A DNA stretch of 64,000 nucleotides from Arthrobacter sp. D5-1 (GCF_017357425.1 NZ_CP014571.1:1612001-1676000), one strand, 5' to 3'. Shown: positions 34,109 to 42,788, counted from the stretch's first letter. The notes: a model not told the origin generated them from the letters alone. Numbers and translations are program-made.

Positions 34109-34390
34109 ATGTCGCGTGTGTTGTCTACTGAGCAAGCCAAGGCTGCTATTGGTCAGGTGCAGTCGATTATTACTGGTGGGTTTACGGATCAGATTTCGGC
34201 GTTGGATGCGCAGGGTCGTGTGTTGTCGGATCCGAATGTGTGGGATGGGCCGTTGGCTGCTGAGTTCCGTGGTTCGACGTGGCCGGAGACGAAGGCTGCG
34301 TTGGATAAGGCCAAGGAAGAGCTGGAGCAGTTGCGCGGTCAGTTGCAGAAGATTTCGCAGGATATTTTCTCTGCTGGTGGCGGGGCCTGA
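34109..34390 (+). CDS. WXG100 (ESAT-6-like) protein
   Basis: This 93-residue, almost entirely helical protein has the WXG100 architecture: a helix, a central W-x-G turn (VWDGPLAAEFRG, about residues 49-60) and a second helix (WPETKAALDKAKEELEQLRGQLQKISQDIF). Such proteins form helical hairpins and are exported, often as pairs or partners of larger effectors, by type VII secretion systems. The ATG at 34109 has a strong ribosome-binding site. The next gene encodes a toxin-like protein, so this is probably its secretion partner. No EccC ATPase is in the window, so the machinery must be elsewhere. Codons favour T and G endings (GTT, GGT, GCT), unlike neighbouring chromosomal genes. Confidence 0.82.
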   Translation: MSRVLSTEQAKAAIGQVQSIITGGFTDQISALDAQGRVLSDPNVWDGPLAAEFRGSTWPETKAALDKAKEELEQLRGQLQKISQDIFSAGGGA

Positions 34391-34553
34391 TTTTGTAGTG
34401 GGTTTGGTGTGAGGGCCGGGTGATCGTGCCGCGCTGATGCGTGGTGTGGTTGCCCGGCCGTTGCGCTGTGGTGGTTGTGCGCTCTGTTGTGGTGCGGGTT
34501 TTGAGGGTTTGTTGGTTTTGTTCGCGTTCTTGTTCTGTGGGGGGGCTGTGGTT

Positions 34554-35051
34554 GTGACCGAGTTCGTTGAGATGCCGTTGTTGCCGGATTCCGATGCTGG
34601 CCATGGTGGCCGGTTTGTGTATGGGGTTGCTGAGTCGGTGAAGGGTGCTTTTGAGTCCGCAGCGTCGCGGGTTTTGGAGCATTCGGGTTCGCGTGGGCCG
34701 TTGGTGACGGGGGCTGGGGAGGATTTCCGGGGGCATTTTTCGGAGGTGTTCGCGGCGAATGCGGCTACGGCGTCCCGGGACGCGGAGTCCCTGGCCGCGG
34801 CGTTGCGGACGGTGGCCGGGTATGTGGGGACCATGATTTCGGAGGCGCGGGAAGAAGATGACCGGCGGCGGCAGAACAATGAGTGGGTGCGGTGGCATAA
34901 CAACCGGAACTGGCTTGGGCAGCAGGTGGTGTCACGGGAACCGCCGATTACGTCCGTGAACGCGTTCAGAAGGGAGGCCCCTGGACAGCCCAAGGACTGC
35001 TGGGTAGCGCAACTGGAGGTGCCTCCACGGGTCTCATCAGCGGGGCACTGA
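34554..35051 (+). CDS. N-terminal module of a putative type VII-secreted toxin, truncated
   Basis: This frame encodes about 165 residues. Residues ~1-125 are helical and look like the export domain of polymorphic toxins paired with WXG100 proteins (VYGVAESVKGAFESAASRVLE; DAESLAAALRTVAGYVGTMISEAREEDDRRRQNNEWVRW). The last ~40 residues (after NNRNWLGQQ) resemble nothing and end in a stop at 35051. A pretoxin-like sequence continues in another frame, so the gene is probably frame-broken or was recombined. GTG 34554 is chosen because the earlier frame is Cys-rich and implausible, and a run of G precedes it. The gene follows the WXG100 gene by 163 bp. A toxic activity is not demonstrated by sequence. 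Confidence 0.55.
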   Translation: MTEFVEMPLLPDSDAGHGGRFVYGVAESVKGAFESAASRVLEHSGSRGPLVTGAGEDFRGHFSEVFAANAATASRDAESLAAALRTVAGYVGTMISEAREEDDRRRQNNEWVRWHNNRNWLGQQVVSREPPITSVNAFRREAPGQPKDCWVAQLEVPPRVSSAGH

Positions 35052-35389
35052 GTCCAGCAGCCGGCCACGTTACGGGCAAAGGCGCCCAGTTTCTCCTGAG
35101 TGCGAGCGTCAACACAGGCGCCGGGTTCGCGGGGGACATGCTCAAGAGTGTTGTGAATGGCGAAGCATTTGATCCGATCAAGTCTCTGGTTTCTTCTACT
35201 ACGTCCGGAGTGTTCTCTACGGGTGTTTCTACTTCGCGGGGAAACTCATCGCAGGGTTACGCTGATCTCATTGGAACAAGCACCTCTTCGCCTATTCAGT
35301 ATTTTACGAAGTCCAATATGACTACAGACTTAACTAATTCACTCATTGGACTCGGAACGAATGGAATGATCGATGAAGCATGGAAATAA
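34901..35389 (+). pseudogene. Out-of-frame C-terminal module of a polymorphic toxin-like protein
   Basis: From about 34901 a second frame is open without a start codon and continues to a TAA at 35387-35389. It reads GGVTGTADYVRERVQKGGPW, then a Gly/Ala/Ser-rich stretch (GLLGSATGGASTGLISGAL) and a tail ending GLGTNGMIDEAWK. Gly/Ala-rich segments of this kind commonly precede C-terminal toxin tips in polymorphic toxins. It overlaps the upstream frame by about 150 bp and is shifted relative to it, so a single indel between ~34901 and 34980 would join them. The last part has a lower GC content. An in-frame ATG at 35138 could yield an 83-residue fragment. No catalytic motif is recognised. Confidence 0.5.
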
Positions 35390-35391
35390 TG

Positions 35392-35772
35392 ATGACTAAA
35401 GAGACTGCCGGGGACCGCGCCCTTCGTGAAAGAGCGATGCCCCACTGGTACCAATGGCTGAGCGTGACAATTCCCGGTCTTATAGCGATTTTAACCTGCG
35501 TAAATAGATTTGACGAGTTTGGCTTATCTGCTTGGCTAACAAACTTTATTGTCTTGTTTATATGTATTGCCGGCATGGGGTTTGTGACATATGTCAGTTC
35601 AAATTTTGCCTCCATAAATACTTTGGTTGGCACAATTGTCCTAGGCAGTCTAGCCATAGCGGCTCTGTCCAACATAATTCCGGTCATTGCGACATCGTAC
35701 GGATCGCTATGGGCGGGCTGTGGTCTCGGCTTCATGATTGGGCTGACTCTAACTGCTGGTGAACAACGATAA
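35392..35772 (+). CDS. Small multi-pass membrane protein, possible immunity protein
   Basis: This 126-residue protein has four predicted transmembrane segments (WLSVTIPGLIAILTCV; WLTNFIVLFICIAGMGFVTYV; TLVGTIVLGSLAIAAL; SLWAGCGLGFMIGLTL). It matches no family I recognise. It begins 2 bp after the toxin-like C-terminal frame ends, shares its lower GC content, and lies where polymorphic toxin loci carry immunity genes, so protection against the upstream toxin is a reasonable guess. The ATG at 35392 is preferred among three closely spaced ATGs because the same 12 bases (ATGACTAAAGAG) begin another small gene at 35834. Confidence 0.55.
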   Translation: MTKETAGDRALRERAMPHWYQWLSVTIPGLIAILTCVNRFDEFGLSAWLTNFIVLFICIAGMGFVTYVSSNFASINTLVGTIVLGSLAIAALSNIIPVIATSYGSLWAGCGLGFMIGLTLTAGEQR

Positions 35773-35833
35773 GTCTGGGCCTCGGTGTGATTGGCAATGA
35801 AATCCAAGCAGCACAGCAAGCAGCGAAGCCGTC

Positions 35834-36361
35834 ATGACTAAAGAGCGGCGGAATTCTTGGGAGGGCTCCCTGATCTTCAGTGGGGTGGTTTTAATGGCCA
35901 CGCTCTCTGTGATGGTGTTTGTGCCGAATGACACAGTGTTTGCTGGAGGTCGGTTCGTTACTTGCCGGTCTGGCTGTTGGTTCTCTGTTTCTTCGGTTTG
36001 GCTTACCTCGGCAGTGGATGGGTTCCGTTGTTCTGGTTTTGTTCGTTGTGGTGTGGTTGGTCTTGGGTATGCCTGGTTTGGCGGGTTCCTTGCGGGAACG
36101 TTTGCAGGTTTGGCATGGGGGCGTGCTGCTGGGAGCCGCACAAGGGGCCCGGTGGCTCCTTGTGCGGTGGATAAGCGTGGTTTTGGTTCAGCGGCGGAGG
36201 CCCGGCGACTGGCGGATGAGGCCCTGCATTCCCTGGATGGGGCAAAGCGGGGGCGTTTGACGGTCGAGCACGGCTCAGCGCGCTTTGAAGTGGCTGGTGG
36301 TGTTAAAGCAGGAATGGTCTGTCACCACGCAGCGATACGGGACTTTATCGAGTTTGATTGA
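35834..36361 (+). pseudogene. Remnant of a second small membrane-protein gene (orphan immunity-like), frame-shifted
   Basis: The frame opens with the same ATGACTAAAGAG as the gene at 35392 and encodes one transmembrane segment (SLIFSGVVLMATLSVMVFV). After about residue 36 it becomes Cys-rich and unlike a protein. In another frame from about 35940, two strongly hydrophobic segments appear (LLAGLAVGSLFLRFG; GSVVLVLFVVVWLVLG), as if the original protein continued there. The remainder to 36361, and the 172 bp following to 36533, show no recognisable gene. This is best read as debris of a toxin/immunity cassette array; a short functional protein cannot be excluded. Confidence 0.35.
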
Positions 36362-36533
36362 ACCGCCCACTGCAGCATAAACCCGCCTGCCCTTGCCGCG
36401 GGGGACTCGCCTTAATCCCGGCCGTCTCCGAGAACCCATTGCCAAGACCGGGCATCCGGCAGTGTGCATCAAAGTGACGAAGGAGCAGCACACCGAGGAT
36501 GTCCGGCCTCCGGCCGGAGCCACTCCAAAATAA

Positions 36534-38216
36534 TCAGCCCAGCAGGGCCCTGCGCAGTACGTCCAAGCCCACTGACCCGATGTTCAACGCCTTGCTGTGG
36601 AACGACTTCAGGTCGAAGTCTTCGCGGGATTCAAGCTCGGCACGGATCTGCTCCCAGAGACGCTGGCCGACCTTGTACGACGGGGCTTGGCCCGGCCAGC
36701 CGAGGTAGCGGGTGAATTCGAACTGGAGCTGGCCTTCGCTGATGTCGAGGTTGGCCTTGAGGAAGTCGAAGCCCTTCCCGGGGGTCCAGGTTCCGGTGCC
36801 CCAACGCTCGGGGACGGGCAGTTCCAAGTGGACGCCGATGTCGAAGACCACGCGGGCCGCGCGCATGCGCTGGCCATCGAGCATTCCCATGTGGTCGCCC
36901 GGGTCCTTGAGGTAGCCCAGTTCCAGCATGAGCTGCTCGGCGTAAAGCGCCCAGCCCTCGCCGTGGCCGGACACCCAGCAGACGTTGCGCCGCCAGTTGT
37001 TCAAGAGTTCCCGGCGGTACGTTGCCGTGGCGACTTGGAGGTGGTGGCCGGGCACGCCTTCGTGGAAAACGGTGGTGGTTTCGGACCACGTTGTGAAGGT
37101 GTCTTCGCCTGCCGGCACTGACCACCACATACGTCCGGGCCGGGAAAAGTCGTCGGAAGGGCCGGTGTAGTAGATGCCGCCTTCGTCGGTGGGGGCGATC
37201 ATGCACTCAAGAGTTCTCATGACGTCCGGGATGTCGAAGTGGACGTCAGCAAGTTCGGACACTGCCCGGTCTGAGAGTTCCTGCATCCAGGCCTTGAGGG
37301 CGTCCGTGCCCTTGATCTGGCGTGCAGGATCGTTGTTGAGGATGCTCTTGGCTTCTTCGATCGATGCACCAGGTTTGATCTGGTTGGCGATCTTCTCCTG
37401 CTCGCCGATGAGCCTCTCAAGCTCCTGGACGCCCCAAGCGTAGGTCTCTTCCAGATCTACTTCGGCGCCAACGAATGAACGCGAGGCCAGCGCGTAACGT
37501 TCGCGCCCGACTGCGTCCTTCTCCGGTGCCAGGGGCAGGAGTTCGTCCCGAAGGTATCCACCCAAGGCGCTATACGCAGAACGCGCGGCCGCAGTCCCGG
37601 CGTCGAGCTTTGACTGAACCTCGGCGGGCAGTGGCGAGCCATCAAGCGCAGCGTTGGCGGCCATTTTGGCGAAAAAACCATCCTCAGCGGCGTAGCGGCC
37701 GGTCTGCTCGATGACGATCCGGACTTGGCGGGCGGCGGCTACTTTTCCGGCGTCAGCAGCGGAGCGAAGCGACTCGATATAGCCCTCAACAGCCCCGGGA
37801 ACATTGGCCGCGCGGCCGGCAATGTGCTCCCAGTGTTCCACGGTGTCGGTGGGCATGAGGTCGAAGATGGCCCGGATGTCCTGGGCAGGAGAGGCAATGT
37901 TGTTGAGGTCGGCGAGGTCCCAGCCCGACTCGTGGATCTCCAGTTCCAGGCCGAGCCGCTCGCGCATGGCGTCCAGGGTGACGGCATCCACATCATCGGA
38001 CGGCTCAAGGCCCGCCAAGGCATCCAAGGCCAACTTTGTGGCCTCCGCATGAGCCTCGGCACCGGCAGGGGAGTAGTCCTGGTATTCGGTTTCGTGTCCG
38101 GGCAAGCCCAGTGTGGTGGCGAAGCTGGGATTGAGTTCGATCAACTTTTCTGTGTACGCGTCAGCGACGGCATCGATGGCGGACTTCGGGCGTACAGGAG
38201 TGTTTGCAGTAGTCAC
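36534..38216 (-). CDS. DUF885 family protein, predicted zinc metallopeptidase-like
   Basis: This 560-residue cytoplasmic protein (no signal peptide) is a full-length DUF885 member. The conserved metal-site helix is FHEGVPGHHLQVATATYRREL, an HEGxPGHH variant of HExxH motifs; CMIAPTDEGGIYYTGPS and the C-terminal PGQAPSYKVGQRLWEQ are also typical. The family is structurally related to M3/M32-type carboxypeptidases, but substrates are unknown. It is the gene directly downstream of accE, separated by 66 bp, with no evident functional link to it. It may be co-transcribed from accD or have its own promoter. Confidence 0.88.
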   Translation of the reverse strand: MTTANTPVRPKSAIDAVADAYTEKLIELNPSFATTLGLPGHETEYQDYSPAGAEAHAEATKLALDALAGLEPSDDVDAVTLDAMRERLGLELEIHESGWDLADLNNIASPAQDIRAIFDLMPTDTVEHWEHIAGRAANVPGAVEGYIESLRSAADAGKVAAARQVRIVIEQTGRYAAEDGFFAKMAANAALDGSPLPAEVQSKLDAGTAAARSAYSALGGYLRDELLPLAPEKDAVGRERYALASRSFVGAEVDLEETYAWGVQELERLIGEQEKIANQIKPGASIEEAKSILNNDPARQIKGTDALKAWMQELSDRAVSELADVHFDIPDVMRTLECMIAPTDEGGIYYTGPSDDFSRPGRMWWSVPAGEDTFTTWSETTTVFHEGVPGHHLQVATATYRRELLNNWRRNVCWVSGHGEGWALYAEQLMLELGYLKDPGDHMGMLDGQRMRAARVVFDIGVHLELPVPERWGTGTWTPGKGFDFLKANLDISEGQLQFEFTRYLGWPGQAPSYKVGQRLWEQIRAELESREDFDLKSFHSKALNIGSVGLDVLRRALLG

Positions 38217-38282
38217 CCACAGAGCCTAGCCGCGACACCGCTTACGTGAAAGGGTTGTTGAACTTTTCTACGTGAGCGAAAA

Positions 38283-38540
38283 CTAGCCGCGGCTGCGCTT
38301 CCACGCGCCAGGACCGGGGGTGGGGTCCAGCCGCAACTGCTGACGACGCACCCAATGCCGGACGTTCGGCTTCGATTCAGCAGCTTCCTGCGTTGTCCCG
38401 AGTGAAACCACGACGGCGGCAATCGCCGCGAGCTCTTCGGCCGTCGGTTCGCCCTTGACCACCGAAAACAGCGGCGCAGCGGCTGCTTCAGCGGGTACCT
38501 GATCAGGCGCGGAATCAGCCCGGTGCTTCGGCGTGCTCAC
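38283..38540 (-). CDS. accE: Acyl-CoA carboxylase epsilon subunit
   Basis: This 85-residue protein has an Ala/Pro-rich N-terminus, then [20 protein letters not shown], the signature of actinobacterial AccE, and a basic, Trp-containing C-terminus (GAWKRSR). AccE subunits stabilise the alpha-beta carboxylase complex and raise its activity. Its start overlaps the accD stop by 4 bp (ATGA), so the two are translationally coupled. Small size is normal for the family. Confidence 0.9.
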   Translation of the reverse strand: MSTPKHRADSAPDQVPAEAAAAPLFSVVKGEPTAEELAAIAAVVVSLGTTQEAAESKPNVRHWVRRQQLRLDPTPGPGAWKRSRG

Positions 38541-40120
38541 AGCGGGATGTTTCCGTGCTTCTTGGTGGGCAGGCTCGCGCGCTTGTCGCGGAGGGCCCGG
38601 AGGCCGCGGATGATCTGGAGGCGCGTGTCGGACGGAGCGATGACTGCGTCCACGTAGCCCAGTTGGGCCGCCTGGTAGGGGTTGAGGAGTTCTTCCTCGT
38701 AGCCCTGGATGATCTCGGCCCGCTTGGCCTCGACATCACCGCCGGCTTCGGCAACAGCAGCAAGATCGCGACGGTACAGGATATTCACGGCACCCTGGGC
38801 GCCCATGACGCCGATCTGGGCGGTGGGCCAGGCGAGGTTCAGGTCTGCGCCGAGCTTCTTGGAGCCCATCACGATGTACGCGCCACCGTAGGCCTTGCGG
38901 GTAATCACGGTGAGCTTGGGGACCGTTGCTTCGGCGTAGGCGTACAGGAGCTTCGCGCCACGGCGGATGATGCCTTGGAACTCCTGGTCCTTGCCAGGCA
39001 GGAAGCCGGGGACGTCCACCAGAGTGATGATGGGGATGTTGAACGCATCGCAGTGGCGGACAAAGCGGGCAGCCTTTTCCGAGGCGGAGATGTCCAGGGT
39101 TCCGGCAAACTGCATGGGCTGGTTGGCCACGATGCCCACGGTGTGTCCCTCAACGCGGCCGTAGCCGATCATCACGTTGGGGGCGTACAAGGACTGCATT
39201 TCAAGGAAGTGCGCGTCGTCCACGATCTGCTCAATGACCTTGCGCATGTCGTACGGCTGGTTGGCGGAATCGGGAATCAGCGCGTCCAGTGCGAGGTCGT
39301 CGTCGTTGAGTTCCAGTTCCTGGTCGTGCTCCACGACGGGGGCTTCGGACAGGTTGTTGGAGGGGAGGAAGTCCAGGAGTTCGCGGACGAATTCGATCGC
39401 GTCTGCTTCGTCCGAGGCAAGGTAGGTGGAGGTTCCGGTGGTGGCATTGTGCTGGCGGGCGCCACCCAGGGTTTCCATGTCCACGTCTTCGCCGGTGACA
39501 GTTTTGATGACGTCCGGGCCGGTGATGAACATGTGCGAGGTCTTGTCCACCATGACCACATAGTCGGTCAGGGCGGGGGAGTAGGCTGCGCCGCCGGCGC
39601 ACGGGCCCATGATGAGGGAGATCTGCGGGACCACGCCGGAAGCGTGGACGTTGTTGCGGAAGATGTCAGCGAACATGGCCAGGGAAGCTACGCCTTCCTG
39701 GATACGCGCGCCGCCGCCGTCGTTGATTCCGACAACCGGGCAACCATTGCGGAGGGCGAATTCCTGGACTTTGACGATCTTCTCGCCGTTGACCTGGCTC
39801 AGGGAGCCGCCGTAGACGCTGAAGTCCTGGCTGTAGATCGCGATGAGGCGGCCATCAACGGTGCCGTATCCGGAGACCACGCCGTCGCCGAGGGGCTTCT
39901 TCTTCTCCATGCCGAAGGCAGTGGAGCGGTGGACTGCCAGGGCGTCGAACTCGACGAACGAGCCCGGATCAACCAAGAGGTCAATGCGTTCGCGGGCCGT
40001 GTTCTTGCCCCGTGCGTGCTGCTTCTCAATCGCTTCCGGGCCGGAAGGTTGCTCTGCACGGGCCTGGCGGTCGCGGAAGTCGGCAATCTTTCCCGCTGTC
40101 GTTGTCAGATCGTGGCTCAT
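38537..40120 (-). CDS. accD: Acyl-CoA carboxylase beta subunit (carboxyltransferase)
   Basis: This 527-residue subunit transfers the carboxyl group from biotin to acetyl- or propionyl-CoA. It has both halves of the crotonase-like carboxyltransferase domain: [25 protein letters not shown] N-terminal region with [35 protein letters not shown] and the oxyanion-hole segment [15 protein letters not shown], then [38 protein letters not shown] with [16 protein letters not shown] 40120 is preferred over the TTG one codon before, with GGAG 9 bp upstream. AccE overlaps it downstream. The TGTAG-N5-CTACA dyad lies 128 bp upstream and is shared with accA. Confidence 0.94.
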   Translation of the reverse strand: MSHDLTTTAGKIADFRDRQARAEQPSGPEAIEKQHARGKNTARERIDLLVDPGSFVEFDALAVHRSTAFGMEKKKPLGDGVVSGYGTVDGRLIAIYSQDFSVYGGSLSQVNGEKIVKVQEFALRNGCPVVGINDGGGARIQEGVASLAMFADIFRNNVHASGVVPQISLIMGPCAGGAAYSPALTDYVVMVDKTSHMFITGPDVIKTVTGEDVDMETLGGARQHNATTGTSTYLASDEADAIEFVRELLDFLPSNNLSEAPVVEHDQELELNDDDLALDALIPDSANQPYDMRKVIEQIVDDAHFLEMQSLYAPNVMIGYGRVEGHTVGIVANQPMQFAGTLDISASEKAARFVRHCDAFNIPIITLVDVPGFLPGKDQEFQGIIRRGAKLLYAYAEATVPKLTVITRKAYGGAYIVMGSKKLGADLNLAWPTAQIGVMGAQGAVNILYRRDLAAVAEAGGDVEAKRAEIIQGYEEELLNPYQAAQLGYVDAVIAPSDTRLQIIRGLRALRDKRASLPTKKHGNIPL

Positions 40121-40247
40121 CAAGTGTCTCCGGCTCTGTAGCTGATTTTCGCTGGCGCAGTTCGGTGTTGGTCCCGAAGCTTAAGTAGCTTCCGTACAAA
40201 GAACAGGCCCCGCAGGCCAGTCTAGTGACGCCTTTGCCGCGAACCGC

Positions 40248-40262
40248 TGTAGAAACCCTACA
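40248..40262. promoter_or_regulatory. Palindromic operator candidate upstream of accD
   Basis: TGTAG (40248-40252) and CTACA (40258-40262) surround AAACC. The 15-mer TGTAGAAACCCTACA differs by one base from the minus-strand dyad upstream of accA at 27513-27531. It lies in the accD/SDR intergenic region, nearer the middle than either gene. Confidence 0.65.
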
Positions 40263-40290
40263 ATTTTCCGCGTCCAAGCCAAAGCCATCG

Positions 40291-40326
40291 CTATGTTACC
40301 CGTCAGTAACATAGTTGCGTTAGAGT
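40291..40326 (+). promoter_or_regulatory. Operator and probable leaderless promoter of the SDR gene
   Basis: CTATGTTAC (40291-40299) and GTAACATAG (40306-40314) form a perfect 9-bp-arm palindrome typical of TetR-family operators. A -10-like TAGAGT (40321-40326) follows, placing the transcription start near 40333, the A of the SDR ATG, with no ribosome-binding site visible. Binding at the palindrome would cover the -35 region. Confidence 0.6.
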
Positions 40327-40332
40327 GTCCCC

Positions 40333-41211
40333 ATGACTTCAAGCAACGACGCTTCCCGCGCACTTGCGCCGGCGCAGACTCCCTACGTGGCCACCGGTTC
40401 GCTCAAGGGCCGGACCATCCTCATGTCCGGCGGCAGCCGGGGCATCGGCTTGGCCATAGCCGCCCGCGCAGCCCGCGATGGCGCCAACATTGTGCTCATG
40501 GCCAAGACCGGCGATCCCCATCCCAAGCTCGAGGGGACTGTCTTCACCGCCGCTGAACAACTGGTCGCGGCCGGTGGCCAAGCGCTGCCGCTGGTCGGGG
40601 ACGTTCGCAATGACGACGACGTCGCCGCAGCGGTCGCCGCCGCCGTCGAGCGTTTCGGAGGGATCGACGTCGTGGTTAACAACGCCTCGGCGATCGACCT
40701 GTCCCGCACCGACGCCGTAGACATGAAGCGCTACGACCTCATGCAGGACATCAACGTCCGTGGAACGTTCCTGCTCTCCAAGCTGGCGCTTCCTGCGTTG
40801 AGGGAATCCAGCGACGCCCACATCCTCACACTGTCTCCGCCGCTGAACCTGGACCCCAAATGGGCCGGCATGCATCTGGCCTACACCATGGCCAAATACG
40901 GGATGAGCCTCACCACGCTGGGGCTGGCGGAAGAGTTGAAGGACGACGGCGTTTCGGTCAATTCGCTCTGGCCGTGCACCCTGATCGATACCGCCGCCAT
41001 CCGGAACATGCCCGGCGGGCAGCAAATCGTCCAGGCCGCACGCGGCCCGGAAATCATGGCCGACGCCGCGCATGCCGTCCTGACGGGTGCGGGGGCAACG
41101 GGCAATTTCTTCACCGATGAAGAAGTCCTGCGCGCGGCTGGTGTGTCAGACTTTTCGCCGTACAGCCTGGGTGCGCCCGAAGACCGCCTGGTTCCGGACA
41201 TTTTTCTCTAG
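40333..41211 (+). CDS. SDR-family oxidoreductase (HSDL2-like)
   Basis: This 292-residue protein has the NAD(P)-binding motif SGGSRGIGLAIA, the NNAS motif (VVNNASAID) and the catalytic Tyr-Lys in AYTMAKYGMSL. The segment ILTLSPPLNLDPKWAGMH and the WPCTLIDTAA stretch are typical of the hydroxysteroid-dehydrogenase-like 2 group, in which the usual catalytic Ser region reads LSPP. Substrates in that group are probably fatty acyl or sterol-like but are not established. It is divergent from accD and its promoter overlaps a strong TetR-type palindrome. Confidence 0.87.
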   Translation: MTSSNDASRALAPAQTPYVATGSLKGRTILMSGGSRGIGLAIAARAARDGANIVLMAKTGDPHPKLEGTVFTAAEQLVAAGGQALPLVGDVRNDDDVAAAVAAAVERFGGIDVVVNNASAIDLSRTDAVDMKRYDLMQDINVRGTFLLSKLALPALRESSDAHILTLSPPLNLDPKWAGMHLAYTMAKYGMSLTTLGLAEELKDDGVSVNSLWPCTLIDTAAIRNMPGGQQIVQAARGPEIMADAAHAVLTGAGATGNFFTDEEVLRAAGVSDFSPYSLGAPEDRLVPDIFL

Positions 41212-41278
41212 GCGGATTCCCAGCCGCTTTCCTGCTCACGGGCCATCCCTGGACGCCGCAACTGGATAGGATTCAGCT

Positions 41279-42202
41279 ATGGATGCCGAACAGCCAGAGA
41301 GCAGCGAACCCCACATCCCGACCAGCGGTCCGGAGCGGGCTGCCTTGGATCGTGAAGCATTGCTGCAGCCGGACTTCCTTTCAGCCACGGGCATTTCGCA
41401 ACTGACCATCGTCGAGTCCACAGGGTCCACCAACCAGGACTTGGTGCGGGCTGTCACCGTTGAGCCCAAAAAGTGGGCCGACCTCGCCGTTCTGACAGCT
41501 GAGCACCAGACGGCTGCGCGTGGTCGGTTGGACCGGCACTGGGAATCGCCCGAGCGATCGGCTGTCTCCGTGTCAATAGTGCTTCGTCCCGTCACGGCAG
41601 AAGGCATGCCGGTACCAACGCAGAGCTATTCCTGGCTGTCCCTGCTAGCTGCCGTTGCCCTGCGGGAGGCATTGCAGGAAACCGCCGGTGTGACAGCAGA
41701 CATCAAGTGGCCCAATGACGTCTTGGTCAACGGGCGCAAAATCGCTGGGATCCTAGCCCAGATGACAGCCGTGGGCGATGGCTCTGTTCCCGCCGTCATC
41801 CTCGGCGTGGGCCTCAACGTCACGCTGGCCGAGGAAGAGCTGCCGGTCACGACGGCCACGTCGCTGGCTCTGGAAGGGGCCACGACGACGGACCGCACCG
41901 CGCTGCTGAAGAGCTACCTTTCGCGCTTCGCCCGGCTCTACCGCAGCTTCTGCAATTCCGAGGGGGACCCGGCCGCAGGATTGGCGGGAGGACCTTCCCT
42001 GCACAAGCGGGTTGAGTCCGCCATGGTGACCTTGGGGCGGGAAGTGCGGGCGCACCTGCCTGGCGATCACGAACTGGTGGGACATGCCTCGCGGTTGGAC
42101 GAGCACGGCTCGTTGCTGGTGGTGGACCATGGGGGCAGGGAACACGTGGTGACAGCTGGTGACGTGGTGCACTTGCGCGCCACGGAAAGTGGTTATGCGT
42201 AA
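41279..42202 (+). CDS. birA: Biotin-[acetyl-CoA carboxylase] ligase
   Basis: This 307-residue enzyme attaches biotin to the carrier Lys of AccA. It has ESTGSTNQDLVRA, the biotinyl-AMP loop HQTAARGRLDRHWESP (a variant of GRGRxGR-W), and KWPNDVLVNGRKIAGIL with the catalytic Lys. The N-terminus (~50 residues) lacks a helix-turn-helix, so it is not a repressor of the E. coli type. It is close to accD/accE, the enzyme complex it serves, and its 3' end overlaps the next gene by 8 bp. Confidence 0.93.
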   Translation: MDAEQPESSEPHIPTSGPERAALDREALLQPDFLSATGISQLTIVESTGSTNQDLVRAVTVEPKKWADLAVLTAEHQTAARGRLDRHWESPERSAVSVSIVLRPVTAEGMPVPTQSYSWLSLLAAVALREALQETAGVTADIKWPNDVLVNGRKIAGILAQMTAVGDGSVPAVILGVGLNVTLAEEELPVTTATSLALEGATTTDRTALLKSYLSRFARLYRSFCNSEGDPAAGLAGGPSLHKRVESAMVTLGREVRAHLPGDHELVGHASRLDEHGSLLVVDHGGREHVVTAGDVVHLRATESGYA

Positions 42203-42788
42203 AGAGTTGCTTCCGGGGGAGCAGGTCATCACCATCACACGTCAACAGGCCCGATCCCTCTTCTTCCCGGTGCTGGCATTCCTCATTGCTCCGGCTCTGA
42301 CGGGATATGCCTGCGCTTGGATTGTCAAAGGCAATGCCCAGCGCCTTGCTCCGTTCATTACAGTGGAATGGACGCCGTGGCTGATGGGTGTCAGTGTGGG
42401 ACTCGCAGCCTGGCTGTTGATTGGTTACAGCATTCGTCGGGTGATGCGCTGGCATTCCATCCGGTACATCCTGACCAGCAGGCGGATACTTGCCAAATAC
42501 GGAATGTTTCGACGCCGCGACTGGCAGGTATCGCTCATGGCGGTCCGCAATGTGGGCGTTCATCAAAGCCTGCTCCAACGGACATTGCACTCCGGGAATA
42601 TATCCTTGGATACCGGGCACTCCGGAACGGCCATCCTGGCGGATGTTCCGGACGTCGCGAAGTTCCGGGGATTCATTCTTGACGCGATGGACGAACTCCC
42701 GCAAGGTGAGGTTTTTGAGGGCCAAGTATTGACGGACTATGACCAGTTGCCATGGGAGCTGAGAGAAGGTGGAAGAGATGAGCGTTGA
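42195..42788 (+). CDS. Membrane protein with bacterial PH domain
   Basis: This 197-residue protein has two transmembrane segments (residues ~22-42 and ~60-82), followed by a bacterial pleckstrin-homology-like domain (RYILTSRRILAKYGMFRRRDWQVSLMAVRNVGVHQSLLQRTL), which faces the cytoplasm. The biochemical role of these proteins is not known. The start ATG 42195 overlaps the birA stop and the 3' end overlaps the cyclase start by 11 bp, making a tight birA-PH-cyclase operon found in many actinobacteria. No link of function to biotin is evident. Confidence 0.82.
   Translation: MRKELLPGEQVITITRQQARSLFFPVLAFLIAPALTGYACAWIVKGNAQRLAPFITVEWTPWLMGVSVGLAAWLLIGYSIRRVMRWHSIRYILTSRRILAKYGMFRRRDWQVSLMAVRNVGVHQSLLQRTLHSGNISLDTGHSGTAILADVPDVAKFRGFILDAMDELPQGEVFEGQVLTDYDQLPWELREGGRDER

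Noticed and set aside
33986..35068. A long Thr/Pro/Asn-rich minus-strand open frame opposite the WXG100 and toxin-like genes
   Set aside because: It arises from the G/T-rich plus-strand sequence read in reverse. The WXG100 gene has a strong RBS and family signature on the plus strand.
36275..36523. Minus-strand 82-codon frame between the toxin debris and DUF885
   Set aside because: Its LDKVPYRCVVTDHS segment hinted at a transposase scrap, but no catalytic or structural motif could be confirmed.
38555..40141. A 528-codon open frame on the plus strand opposite accD
   Set aside because: Same length as accD and purely a codon-bias shadow without recognisable domains.
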